Assembly (NCBI RefSeq): GCF_003287285.1
Contig: NZ_QMIG01000006.1
Coordinates: 1-64,000, forward strand
Length of the DNA stretch: 64,000 bases
Reading direction: 5' to 3'
Origin: Phytoactinopolyspora halophila
GTDB taxonomy: Bacteria; Actinomycetota; Actinomycetes; Jiangellales; Jiangellaceae
The position numbers and the translations under genes are program-made. The notes under the pieces are model-generated. The model had not been told where the DNA came from. It worked only from the letters and a program-made list of their open reading frames with translations, and searched no databases. Positions 16,881 through 24,738 of the stretch are shown one piece after another; position 1 is the stretch's first letter; every line of letters starts with the position of its first letter.

Positions 16881-17852
16881 ATGCCCCTCCACGTCATCGT
16901 CGGCGCCGGACCCGTCGGAACGACACTCGCCACCACCCTGGCCGACGACGGGCACGATGTCCGCATCGTTACCCGTTCCGGCTCCGGTCCCCAGCACCAA
17001 CGGATCGAACGCGTCCAGGCCGACGCCTCCGACTCAACAGCGCTTCGGCCCCTCGTGAAGGGAGCCGCCGCGCTCTACAACTGCGCCAACCCGCCGAGCT
17101 ACCAGCACTGGGCTCGTGTCTGGCCACCGCTAGCAGCATCACTACTCGACGCCGCCGAATCGGCCAGCACCGTCCTGGTGACCATGGGAAACCTCTACGG
17201 CTACGGGCCCGCCACCGAGCCGATCACGCGTGACCACCCGTTGAACGCCACCGACCACAAGGGCACGCTGCGCAACGCCATGTGGCAGGACGCGCTCGCC
17301 GCACATCAGGCCGGCAGGATCCGCGCCACCGAAGCACGTGCCTCCGACTTCATCGGTCCGGGCGTGCAACCGGAGGCCGGGATGAGTGCCCGCTATGTGA
17401 AGACCGCCCTTGCCGGCAAGACCGTCTACATGTTCGGCGACCCCGACGCCGAACACAGCTGGAGCTACATCCCCGACGTGGCCCGCACCCTTGCTGTCTT
17501 GGGAACCGACGAGCGTGCCTGGGGGCAGGCATGGCACGTCCCGTCGCCGCCGCCCGTCTCACCGAGAGAACTCGTGGAATCGGCGTCCCGGGCGGCGGGC
17601 CTCCAGGCGCCCCGGATTCGCCGCGTACCCCGGAACGTGCTGCGCCTCTTCCACCCCTTCTCCGGGCTGCTACGTGAGCTCGATGGCGTGCTGTATCAAT
17701 GGGAGCGACCGTTCGAAATCGACGCCACAGCTACGACGGATACGTTCGGCCTGACGCCGGCACCATGGCCTGAGGTCATCGAGCGGACACTCGAATACTG
17801 GCAATCCGCCCATGTCCGGCGCGGCGCTGGACAACGCCACCAGACCAGCTAG
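16881..17852 (+). CDS. NAD(P)-dependent epimerase/dehydratase family protein
   Basis: A 323-residue Rossmann-fold protein of the extended short-chain dehydrogenase type. The dinucleotide-binding motif VIVGAGPVGTTLATTLADDG is at residues 4-23. A YGYGP segment follows VTMGNLYGYG where the family has its catalytic region, but no plain YxxxK is seen, so it may be a non-canonical member. The substrate is unknown. The ATG at 16881 gives the best N-terminus; a TTG twelve bases upstream is possible. Likely controlled by the divergent TetR through the two GAGCA-N-TGCTC sites. Confidence 0.8.
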   Translation: MPLHVIVGAGPVGTTLATTLADDGHDVRIVTRSGSGPQHQRIERVQADASDSTALRPLVKGAAALYNCANPPSYQHWARVWPPLAASLLDAAESASTVLVTMGNLYGYGPATEPITRDHPLNATDHKGTLRNAMWQDALAAHQAGRIRATEARASDFIGPGVQPEAGMSARYVKTALAGKTVYMFGDPDAEHSWSYIPDVARTLAVLGTDERAWGQAWHVPSPPPVSPRELVESASRAAGLQAPRIRRVPRNVLRLFHPFSGLLRELDGVLYQWERPFEIDATATTDTFGLTPAPWPEVIERTLEYWQSAHVRRGAGQRHQTS

Positions 17853-17929
17853 AGTTGCTCCCCGTGACGGGGGGACACATTCCGGCGATCTTTCGAGCCA
17901 CACTCTCGCGTCTGTGAGGAGTTACCCGA

Positions 17930-18442
17930 GTGAAGCTGCTGGACGAGATCTCCTCGACCAAGGTGGCACGCCCCACGCGAGGACGCGTCTTCGCCACCAT
18001 GTCGATCACACTGACACTGGTGCTCGGTGGCACCTTCTTCGGTTACGCGATGGTCACCGGCACCGACGACGACCCCGGTGATTCGCCGGTGCCGATGTCG
18101 TCGTGGGTCGAGGAAGCCACCGCCGCGTGCGTCACCGTCACGGAAGAACACCCGGTACTCACTCAGGGCCCCGACGCGAGGACCGACGGCGACAACGCCG
18201 AGGACGTCGATGCCGGGGTCACGGCGCTCGCGACCGCTATCAGCGAACTGCCCACCCCCGAAGATGCCAGCGACGAAGACACGGTGAACGAAATCATCGA
18301 GCTCGGCAACGGAGCGGCCGAGGCGTGGAACTCCGCCGCCGAAGGAGGCTCCGAGGACGACGTCGACGAAGCGTCCTCGCTGACAAGTACCTTCGTCGAC
18401 GAGCTCGTCGACCTGGGCGCGGACTGTTCGGCGCTCAACTGA
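17930..18442 (+). CDS. Hypothetical single-pass membrane/exported protein
   Basis: A 170-residue protein I do not recognise. GTG start with GAGGAG eight bases upstream. A short basic cytoplasmic stretch (to about residue 22) is followed by one membrane segment at about 24-43, then a strongly acidic extracytoplasmic domain with two cysteines (AACVTV and the terminal ADCSALN) that could form a disulfide. Helical repeats rich in Glu, Asp and Ala suggest a small helical bundle. It stands alone between the epimerase gene and tRNA-Arg. Confidence 0.65.
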   Translation: MKLLDEISSTKVARPTRGRVFATMSITLTLVLGGTFFGYAMVTGTDDDPGDSPVPMSSWVEEATAACVTVTEEHPVLTQGPDARTDGDNAEDVDAGVTALATAISELPTPEDASDEDTVNEIIELGNGAAEAWNSAAEGGSEDDVDEASSLTSTFVDELVDLGADCSALN

Positions 18443-18602
18443 TGCTCCAGAGGGGCCTCCACTGCCACCTCCGCCACCGCAGGGGAGGCCAGCCGGGACG
18501 ACGAGGTCTTTATGCCTGCACGGCAACCACTTCGACCCGGTGGGCCGGGCCCGATAAGCTAGTTCCGGGTCAAAGCTGGTTCAGCGTTGTGAGGCATATC
18601 GG

Positions 18603-18675
18603 GCCCCCGTAGCTCAGGGGATAGAGCATCCGCCTCCTAAGCGGAGTGCCGCAGGTTCGAATCCTGCCGGGGGCG
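18603..18675 (+). tRNA. tRNA-Arg (anticodon CCT)
   Basis: The 73-base cloverleaf has acceptor GCCCCCG pairing with CGGGGGC, anticodon stem TCCGC/GCGGA around the loop CTCCTAA (anticodon CCT, codon AGG), and T-loop TTCGAAT. CCA is not encoded. Genes immediately downstream look horizontally acquired, and tRNA-Arg genes are frequent integration sites, but no integrase or second attachment copy was found here. Confidence 0.97.
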
Positions 18676-18982
18676 CCCTCTGACCAGCGTCGATACCGGC
18701 GCTCGTCTTCTTTCATTCACCCTCATTACCCCTCGCTGACCGACCCTTGGGGCACGTGGGGGGCACGCGTCGGCGAGGGTCGCGCGATATTGCGCATCAA
18801 ATCTTTCGGCCGACCAACGCCATGGTGCGGCCATCACTGGCCCGGGATTCATCCACGGCGACCGCCTCGTGGTCCTCCCTCATTCCGAGCGACCGCATAC
18901 CCCGTAATCGTTAGGCGGCCCCGACACGGCGACCTCACCACCGGTCGGGGCCTCGACCGAACCTGTACAGGAGGAATCGGCC
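18676..18982. other. Gene-free stretch at island edge
   Basis: About 300 bases after tRNA-Arg hold no convincing gene. Short open frames reading out of the tRNA are artefacts. Near the end, AGGAGG at about 18969 is a strong ribosome binding site for the GTG at 18983 of the broken gene that follows. Confidence 0.5.
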
Positions 18983-19373
18983 GTGAAATCCCAACTTACA
19001 CACCTTCACCGCGACCGCGAGATGGGCACGTCAGGGCTGGGTCGTGGTGTGCGACGAATATCCGAATGTCCGCGTTTCGGTGCGTACGCTCTCACGGGCG
19101 GGTGCTGAGCAGCGCCGGGCGTTGGCGGACATGTTGGAAGTGGCGGGCGAGTTGGTCACCGTTGAGGTGATCCCGATACTTCCGGACGAGATCCAGAAGC
19201 GCGTGGACCGTTCCCGGCGCTTTCGGCGCTACGCGGTGCTGGCGCAACGGCGCGCGAGCCGAGAGTGGCGTCTGGCCGCCCGCGAGTTGTACGCGTCGGG
19301 GATGAGCATGCGCGATGTGGCCACCGTGCTGGGGGTGTCTCATCAGCGCATCTCGCAACTGGTGGCACCATGA
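18983..19373 (+). pseudogene. Frameshifted HicB-like helix-turn-helix gene
   Basis: A strong AGGAGG lies eight bases before a GTG at 18983, whose frame (VKSQLT...) soon loses similarity. From about 18999 a frame shifted by one base reads TFTATARWARQGWVVVCDEY, a HicB-type N-terminus, and runs through VRVSVRTL to a C-terminal helix-turn-helix (MSMRDVATVLGVSHQRISQL). No start codon serves that frame before the GTGs at 19044/19047, which would delete the first strand of the HicB fold. A one-base indel near 18998 explains this best. The stop overlaps the GntR start (ATGA). A shorter functional HTH protein from 19044 remains possible. Confidence 0.6.
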
Positions 19374-19648
19374 CCGGCCTGCGTGAACACTCGCCGATAC
19401 CACCGTTCACGTGCGACGATGAGGGTCCCGAGTATCTGTACATTACGGTTGCTGAACACCTCGCTGCGCGTATCCGTTCCGGCGAGCTGCCGGTGCGTGC
19501 CCGTTTGCCGGGTGAGCGTGATCTTGCGGTCGAGTATGGCGTGGCGATTGGCACCGTTCGTCGTGCTACCCGTGTTTTGCGCGCGCGGGGCCTGGTGGTG
19601 ACGTTGCCCGCGAAGGGCACCTACGTGCTGCGAGCTCCTTGCCGGTGA
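19370..19648 (+). CDS. Short GntR family regulator
   Basis: A 92-residue protein consisting of essentially just a GntR winged helix: YLYITVAEHLAARIRSGELP, then LPGERDLAVEYGVAIGTVRR and RGLVVTLPAKGTYV. No effector-binding domain follows. Such short GntR proteins are typical of actinomycete integrative elements and accessory islands. The start overlaps the stop of the preceding HTH gene, indicating co-translation. Confidence 0.85.
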   Translation: MTGLREHSPIPPFTCDDEGPEYLYITVAEHLAARIRSGELPVRARLPGERDLAVEYGVAIGTVRRATRVLRARGLVVTLPAKGTYVLRAPCR

Positions 19649-19711
19649 CCGGCACCACGGCATGCCGGACGAGGACCTCGACGACGGGTGAGAGCGTGGG
19701 GCCAGGTGAGG

Positions 19712-19853
19712 GGTGTTGCCCTCGTAGCTGCCATCTGTCGGTCGAAGCTGCGGGGGGTTCCAGGGTGATCGAAGATCATCACGAAGTGACGCCGGTAGGC
19801 GCCCTTGACCCCCGCAGCGCAGGCCGAACAATGGCCGCGTCGAGGGCAACACC
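19712..19853. repeat. 142-bp inverted-repeat element without transposase
   Basis: The ends are a perfect 13-bp inverted repeat (GGTGTTGCCCTCG at 19712-19724, its complement at 19841-19853). Inside, similarity continues with matching GCCAT, TCGG and GCTGCGGGGG blocks (19747-19756 against 19809-19818), so the two halves are imperfect mirror images over about 60 bp each. The centre contains two small palindromes with GAA loops, GATC-GAA-GATC and TCAC-GAA-GTGA. The element encodes nothing convincing and may be a MITE-like remnant or a large regulatory hairpin. Confidence 0.6.
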
Positions 19854-19946
19854 GCGCTGGCAGGGCAGGCAGACACCGCGACCCGGGGGCGGCTGCCGAC
19901 GACGGACAGCCCGCTGAGCGACAAGGGGTCTTCGTGATGCGTGGTT

Positions 19947-20012
19947 GGGTGCGTGCCCGGGTGCCCGGAACGGCCCGCCAGGGGCGCATGCCCGGCACCC
20001 GGGCACGCACCC
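19947..20012. repeat. Perfect 19-bp inverted repeat
   Basis: GGGTGCGTGCCCGGGTGCC at 19947-19965 is exactly repeated in inverse orientation at 19994-20012, with a 28-base gap. It lies in the otherwise gene-free 19649-20137 interval, between the GntR gene and the VapB-type gene. No T-tract follows, so it is not a standard terminator. Confidence 0.7.
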
Positions 20013-20137
20013 GGCGGCGAGCGCAGCGAGCCGCCCTTGATCTCTAAGAGGTCAACTCGGCAATCTTCGCTTCAAGACATCGGTTCGGACGACCGCGATG
20101 CTGGTGCACGTTCGGCGAGTAGCGCTAAAGTAGCGCT

Positions 20138-20374
20138 ATGAGAACGATCCAGGTGCGGGAGATCCCCGACGACGCCTACGACACCATCCGCGCCCGTGCA
20201 CGGGCGGAGGGCAAGTCGTTGCAGGCATACATGCGTGATCAGGTCATCTCGATGGCCCGGCGCCCGTCCAAGCGTGAGGCCGTGACCGCAATCGAAGAGG
20301 CGCTGGCTCATTTTGGTCCAGTATCCACCACGGCGACGGAGATCAGTGACGACGTGCAGGCTGACCGCCGCTGA
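20138..20374 (+). CDS. VapB/FitA-type antitoxin
   Basis: A 78-residue protein whose N-terminus (RTIQVREIPDDAYDTIRARARAEGKSLQAYMRD) is a ribbon-helix-helix DNA-binding domain as in FitA/VapB antitoxins. The acidic C-terminal tail would neutralise the PIN toxin encoded next. Its stop overlaps the toxin start by one base (TGATG), the normal arrangement. Autoregulation by the pair is expected from the family. Confidence 0.88.
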   Translation: MRTIQVREIPDDAYDTIRARARAEGKSLQAYMRDQVISMARRPSKREAVTAIEEALAHFGPVSTTATEISDDVQADRR

Positions 20375-20769
20375 TGTCGTTCGTCGTTGACGCCTCGGCG
20401 CTGATGTACGCGAACATCGCCAACGAGGACGCCGCTGCTCGGCTGCGTAACCGGCTCCGTGATGAAACCGTTCACGCGCCACACCTCATCGACGCCGAGC
20501 TTGGAAACGTGCTGCGTCGCCAGGTCATGCGTGGAACCATGACAGCTGATCATGGCGCTGCAGTGCTTCGGCACGCCCCCAGGCTCATTGACCATCGATA
20601 CGACCACACGGGATCTATCGCGACGGCAGCGTGGGCGCTTCGGGAGAATGTCACCTTCTATGACGCGATCTACGTCGCGCTCGCCGCCGCCCTGGACGTG
20701 CCGCTCATGACGGCCGACCAGCGATTGTCCACCGCGCCGAGGTTGCCTTGTGCGCTTGAGACGCCGTAG
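20374..20769 (+). CDS. PIN domain ribonuclease toxin (VapC-type)
   Basis: A 131-residue PIN-domain protein. The acidic metal-binding residues are visible: Asp6 in VVDASAL, Glu42 in DAELGNVLRR, Asp97 in FYDAIYVALA and Asp115 in TADQRL. VapC toxins cleave tRNA or rRNA when released from the antitoxin; the target here is unknown. All four residues are present, so the toxin looks intact. Confidence 0.9.
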   Translation: MSFVVDASALMYANIANEDAAARLRNRLRDETVHAPHLIDAELGNVLRRQVMRGTMTADHGAAVLRHAPRLIDHRYDHTGSIATAAWALRENVTFYDAIYVALAAALDVPLMTADQRLSTAPRLPCALETP

Positions 20770-20785
20770 GTAGCTGCTCGGTCGG

Positions 20786-21187
20786 TCAGATCAGATCGGC
20801 ACGCCAGTAGATGGCGGTGGCATGGTTGGGGTGTGCTGGTTCGGTCGTGTACGAAATGTGCATGGTCCAGTCCTCTTCCAGCAACGTACCTACGCCAGCG
20901 TTGTTGATCAGCACGTCGATCTTCGAATGCGGGCCGTGCAGCTCAGCGGCAGCTGCGCGGATCGATTCCAGCGACGTCAGGTCCAACTCCTGCACCACGG
21001 TGTCGCCGGCGATACGGGCGGCTGCCCGCTTGCCCTTCTCGACGTCTCGCACCGCAAGCACTACCGACGCTCCATTTTCGGCAAGGGCCCGGGCGGCTTC
21101 GAAGCCGAGACCAGTGTTGGCGCCGGTCACGACCGCTACTCGGCCCTTCTGATCGGGGATGTCGCGTTCGGTCCATTTCTCGTCCAT
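20786..21187 (-). pseudogene. Truncated short-chain dehydrogenase
   Basis: The first 99 residues are a good retinol-dehydrogenase-like SDR: VAVVTGANTGLGFEAARAL (TGxxxGxG cofactor motif) through ELDLTSLESIRA to VLINNAGV. Directly after NNAGV the sequence becomes unrelated (GTLLEEDWTMHISY...) and stops at 133 residues, so the catalytic Tyr-x3-Lys, substrate loop and last three strands are missing; the family is normally about 300 residues. GGAGG sits five bases ahead of the ATG at 21187. The gene is divergent from a TetR gene with three shared operators, so its control region has outlived the enzyme. Confidence 0.8.
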
Positions 21188-21204
21188 GACATCCTCCATT
21201 TACG

Positions 21205-21271
21205 GACCGCCGGTCTGTTACTTGCCACGACTTTAAGAGACCGGCGGTCTGTTGTCAAGAGACCGCCGGTC
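21205..21271. promoter_or_regulatory. Three TetR operator palindromes
   Basis: GACCG-N-CGGTC occurs three times in the divergent promoter region: 21205-21215, 21239-21249 and 21261-21271, the last two extended as AGACCG-N-CGGTCT. The third ends six bases before the TetR start codon, so binding would directly block its transcription. Confidence 0.85.
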
Positions 21272-21277
21272 TGTAAA

Positions 21278-21952
21278 ATGCAGCGTATGACGTTCCAGCG
21301 GGCACGCAGCGTGGAGCAGCGGCAGGTCCGCCGCCAGGCGATCTTGGACACGGCGGCGTCGATGCTCGCCGAAATGCCAGTAGCCGAGGTGAGCCTCAAC
21401 GAGATGAGCCGGAGAGTCGGCTTGGCCAAGTCGAACGTATTGCGCTACTTCGAGTCTCGTGAGGCGGTGCTGCTCGAACTGCTGGACGGTGCCCTGCAGG
21501 CGTGGCTGGCGGAGATATCGGACGAACTCGCCGCGAGTGTCGATCCACAGCTATCAGCGAGGGAACGCGGAGACCAGCTAGCTGCGGTCCTTAGTCGGTC
21601 ACTCGCAGGTGCCACCACGCTGTGCGATCTCATCAACGCACAGCCCGGTGTTCTGGAGCACAATGTGTCAGTCGACGTGGTCGTGCACTACAAACGATCA
21701 GCCTTACACCTTCTCGCCACCATGATCGACCTCGTGCGCAGCCACCTACCCGAACTGCGCGACCATGCCAGGATGGTGTGCATGACGACCTTGATCCTAG
21801 CAGGCGCGCTGTCGACCTACGGCCGACCTTCCGCCAGCACCCTCGCAGCCTACGAGGTGGACCCCACCCTGGCCGAGCTCCACCTGGACCTGGCCAGCAT
21901 GCTGGAGAGTGCCGTCGGCACCCTGATCACAGGCGCGCTCGCCAGCGACTAG
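21278..21952 (+). CDS. TetR family regulator
   Basis: A 224-residue repressor. The helix-turn-helix is in VSLNEMSRRVGLAKSNVLRYFESREAVLLELL. The C-terminal ligand domain is of a common type with the FGRPSAS-like segment (here TYGRPSASTLAAYE). The ATG at 21278 is taken as the start; a second ATG at 21287 is possible. There is no clear ribosome binding site for either, and the operator ends six bases upstream, so the mRNA may be nearly leaderless. Expected to control itself and the broken dehydrogenase. Confidence 0.88.
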   Translation: MQRMTFQRARSVEQRQVRRQAILDTAASMLAEMPVAEVSLNEMSRRVGLAKSNVLRYFESREAVLLELLDGALQAWLAEISDELAASVDPQLSARERGDQLAAVLSRSLAGATTLCDLINAQPGVLEHNVSVDVVVHYKRSALHLLATMIDLVRSHLPELRDHARMVCMTTLILAGALSTYGRPSASTLAAYEVDPTLAELHLDLASMLESAVGTLITGALASD

Positions 21953-22099
21953 CGCCTGAGGGGCACCCAGGGAATGAATCTAGGCGAGGTCTGTTGAACT
22001 GCGGCGGGAACCAAGTGCTTCGTCATCGACACCACGATGCGGGCTACCGACGGGAAGGTGCAGCTAGCTCTGTCGTCCGGCCGCCGAATCAAGGCGGTA

Positions 22100-23335
22100 C
22101 TACCGTCCCACTGTCGGCTCGCCCCCGAACGATGCATATTCGGCCCTTAGCGGGATATGCACCGTCACGTCCATCCCTCCGTCCGGCCTTCCGCGAGCGG
22201 ACACGGCACCTCCGTGCGTCGTGACGATGGCTTTGACGATGGACAGGCCGAGCCCGAAGCTGTGGCGCCCGTTTACGGCGTCTTCGGACCGTCGCCGTTG
22301 GAACGGTTCGAAGAGGTTATCCACTTCGTAATCATGTAGGACCGGGCCCGAGTTGCTGATTGTCAGATATGCCTGCGTGTACTCGATTCCGGTCGTCACA
22401 AGCGCCCAGCCGTTGTCCACGTTGTGTCGCAGCGCGTTCTCAACCAGATTCCGGGTCAGCTGTTCCAGCAACACCGGGTCACCTCGTATGGGCGCGACAT
22501 GAAGCTCGGACTCCAGCATCACTCCCAGTTCGTCCGCCATCGTGTGGTGTGCCGCCGCGACATGATGCGCGACGTCGTCCAAGTCCACAGCTACCGGCCT
22601 CTCCAGTACGTTCTGGCTGTTCGCCAGAAACAGCATCCCGTTGACGAGCCTGGTGTGGCGTTCATTGATCTCGAGCAACGAGCGGGCGAAGTGGATCGAG
22701 TCCGGCGTCGCGGAAGGTCTGGTCATCTCGAGTTCGATCAATCCACGCTCCATGGCAAGCGGCGTGCGTAACTCATGGGACGCGTGGGCAACGAATTGCC
22801 GCTGTGCGTCGAAGGCCTCATCAAGGTTGTCGAGCATCGCGTCGAAGGTATCGGCGAGTCTCTTGATCTCGTCGTCACGGCCGGTGAGCGCAATACGTTC
22901 ACTGAGGTCTCGCTCCACACCACTGGAATTCGCGATGCGCTGCGCAGTGGTGGTGATCGCCCGCAACGGCCGCAGCCCGCGGCCGGCGACGGCCCATCCG
23001 GTTGCCGCAGCGACCAAGCCCACGCCGAGCACGGCGAGGCTTCCCTGGGTGGCCAAGGCGTTCAGAGCGGCATCCTTGATCTCCTCTTGCTCCGCCTGAG
23101 CTTGGGCGACCACCTGTTCTAACGGGACCTCGGAGCCGTCCGGCATCGTGACCGTCGAGTCCTCGGACCGGGCCGCCTCTTCCCGCAGCTGTGCAATGCG
23201 AGAGTCTTCTCCGCCGCCGGTGAGCTGCTCGTCAAGGCGATGCTGGACGACAACATAGAGGGTGGCCAGGGACAAGGCCCCAGCCAGCACGAACATCCCG
23301 CCATAGAGCAGGGTCAGCCGCAAGCGCAAACTCAC
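22100..23335 (-). CDS. Two-component sensor histidine kinase
   Basis: A 411-residue membrane kinase. Membrane segment 1 (LRLTLLYGGMFVLAGALSLA) and segment 2 (about residues 100-125) flank a roughly 70-residue acidic extracytoplasmic loop. A HAMP domain follows (GRGLRPLRAITTTAQRIA). The phosphoacceptor His lies in FVAHASHELRTPLA, with N-box LVENALRHN and G-box HSFGLGLSIVKAIV for ATP. The GTG at 23335 is chosen. It lies 23 bases downstream of its response regulator. The stimulus is probably an envelope-active compound, given the divergent exporter genes. Confidence 0.92.
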   Translation of the reverse strand: MSLRLRLTLLYGGMFVLAGALSLATLYVVVQHRLDEQLTGGGEDSRIAQLREEAARSEDSTVTMPDGSEVPLEQVVAQAQAEQEEIKDAALNALATQGSLAVLGVGLVAAATGWAVAGRGLRPLRAITTTAQRIANSSGVERDLSERIALTGRDDEIKRLADTFDAMLDNLDEAFDAQRQFVAHASHELRTPLAMERGLIELEMTRPSATPDSIHFARSLLEINERHTRLVNGMLFLANSQNVLERPVAVDLDDVAHHVAAAHHTMADELGVMLESELHVAPIRGDPVLLEQLTRNLVENALRHNVDNGWALVTTGIEYTQAYLTISNSGPVLHDYEVDNLFEPFQRRRSEDAVNGRHSFGLGLSIVKAIVTTHGGAVSARGRPDGGMDVTVHIPLRAEYASFGGEPTVGR

Positions 23336-23358
23336 CGGCCGCGCGTGGCGCACAGCTG

Positions 23359-24015
23359 TCAGGGGATGCGGTACCCGGCTCCGGGCACCGTCTCGATCAC
23401 CGGGGGATTGCCCAGCTTGCGCCGGAGCTTCATCACCGTCACTCGCACCGTGTTCGTGAACGGGTCGATGTTCTCGTCCCATGCCTTCTCCAGTAACGTC
23501 TCGGCCGAGATGACCGCGCCGTCTGCACGCAGCAGCTCGGTGAGCACCGCGAACTCTCGATTCCCCAGGGCGATAGGGCGGCCGTCACGCGTGGCTTCGC
23601 GCCTGTGCGGGTCGATGCGAATGCCGGCCCGTTCGAGTGTCGGCTGGACTGGAGTGACCGAACGCCGGGCGAGCGCGTGCACCCGTGCCGACATCTCCGC
23701 GAACGCGAACGGCTTGGTCAGGTAGTCGTCAGCACCGATCGCGAGTCCCTCCACCCTGGCTCGCACTGTCGTGGCCGCAGTCAGCATGAGAACCCTGGCC
23801 CGCGAGTCCCCGTCCACTATCGCCCGGCAGACGTCGTCGCCGTGCATCTTCGGGAGGTATCGGTCTAGTACGACCACGTCGTAGTCATTCACCATGATCC
23901 TCTCCAGCGCTTGCTCGCCGTCGTAGGCCATGTCCACGGCGAATGACTCGCGCTGCAACCACTGCGCAATCGCATCCGCCAGTACGGGCTCATCCTCGAC
24001 GACGAGTACCCGCAT
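23359..24015 (-). CDS. OmpR-family response regulator
   Basis: A 218-residue regulator. The receiver domain has the acidic pair at EDE (7-9), phosphoacceptor Asp51 in VVVLDRYLP and Lys102 in YLTKPFAF. The C-terminal winged helix (LGNREFAVLTELL ... NTVRVTVMKLRRKLG ... ETVPGAGYRI) is of the OmpR/PhoB type. A GGAGGTGGT ribosome binding site precedes the ATG at 24015. Four half-sites with 11-bp spacing lie between this gene and the export operon, which is the likely regulon. Confidence 0.94.
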   Translation of the reverse strand: MRVLVVEDEPVLADAIAQWLQRESFAVDMAYDGEQALERIMVNDYDVVVLDRYLPKMHGDDVCRAIVDGDSRARVLMLTAATTVRARVEGLAIGADDYLTKPFAFAEMSARVHALARRSVTPVQPTLERAGIRIDPHRREATRDGRPIALGNREFAVLTELLRADGAVISAETLLEKAWDENIDPFTNTVRVTVMKLRRKLGNPPVIETVPGAGYRIP

Positions 24016-24055
24016 GCGCCGACCACCTCCTGCCTTCGATTGTTCACCAGGACAC

Positions 24056-24101
24056 ATAACCACGAGATAACCGCCGGGCGCGGTGGTTACGGCCTGGTTA
24101 T
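24056..24101. promoter_or_regulatory. Paired 11-bp-period response regulator sites
   Basis: ATAACC occurs at 24056-24061 and 24067-24072, and its complement appears as GGTTAC at 24085-24090 and GGTTAT at 24096-24101. Each pair has exactly an 11-bp period, and the pairs face each other. Tandem half-sites one helical turn apart are what OmpR-family dimers bind. Confidence 0.7.
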
Positions 24102-24169
24102 CCGGCTGGCGCTGCACTGGACGAAGAACGCGGCAACCGCCAGACGAGAACTCTCGGAGGAACGACGAA

Positions 24170-24736
24170 GTGAGGACTACAACGATCAAGGCACGAGCAC
24201 TCGTGACCGCCGTGATGACGGCCATGGTGTTCACCGGGTGCGGCTCGGGGGACTCGACTGACGACTGGAGCCCGCAGGTCGAAGCTTCCCCAAGTGATGA
24301 AGCTCAGCCGGACTCGCCGCAGGAACCATCCGATACGGATTCGTCCGAGTCCGAATCCGGCGGGCCGGAGGCGGAGGATCAGACATTCGCCGAATGTATG
24401 CGTGATCATGGCATCGATATGTCCGATCCGGACCCCCAGACGGGGATACCGGAGCTGGACCCTTCCGTCGATCCGGACAACCCGACTGTGCGCGACGCTA
24501 TGGACGAGTGTGAACACCTCATGGAAGGCGGTGGGCGGGCGGCCCCGGACGACCAGGACATGGCCGCATATCTGGAGTTCGCCCAGTGCATGCGAGAGAA
24601 CGGGCTGCCCGATTTCCCCGATCCGCAACCAGGCTCCGATGGCGTGTTCGGCGATGCGGACGTGGACCGGAGCGATCCAGCGTTCCAGCAGGCCGCTGAG
24701 GCGTGCCAGCACCTGCTCGACGAGTCCCGAGAGTGA
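24170..24736 (+). CDS. Lipoprotein with duplicated FxxCMRxxG motif
   Basis: A 188-residue lipoprotein. GTG start after CGGAGG. The signal peptide ends with a lipobox at VFTGC, giving lipidated Cys24. A Ser/Glu/Pro-rich spacer follows, then two copies of a small cysteine motif: FAECMRDHGIDMSDPDP and FAQCMRENGLPDFPDPQ. Each copy has a second Cys further on (ECEHLM and ACQHLL), suggesting paired disulfides. Proteins of this type are commonly encoded next to MacB-like exporters in actinobacteria; a substrate- or signal-binding role is inferred from that. Confidence 0.8.
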   Translation: MRTTTIKARALVTAVMTAMVFTGCGSGDSTDDWSPQVEASPSDEAQPDSPQEPSDTDSSESESGGPEAEDQTFAECMRDHGIDMSDPDPQTGIPELDPSVDPDNPTVRDAMDECEHLMEGGGRAAPDDQDMAAYLEFAQCMRENGLPDFPDPQPGSDGVFGDADVDRSDPAFQQAAEACQHLLDESRE

Positions 24737-24738
24737 TC

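Noticed and set aside
18637-18852. Integrase-like C-terminus reading into tRNA-Arg on the minus strand
   Set aside because: The apparent conserved ending is just the tRNA gene translated. No recombinase motifs are found in the 300 bases beyond it, so an integrase cannot be claimed.
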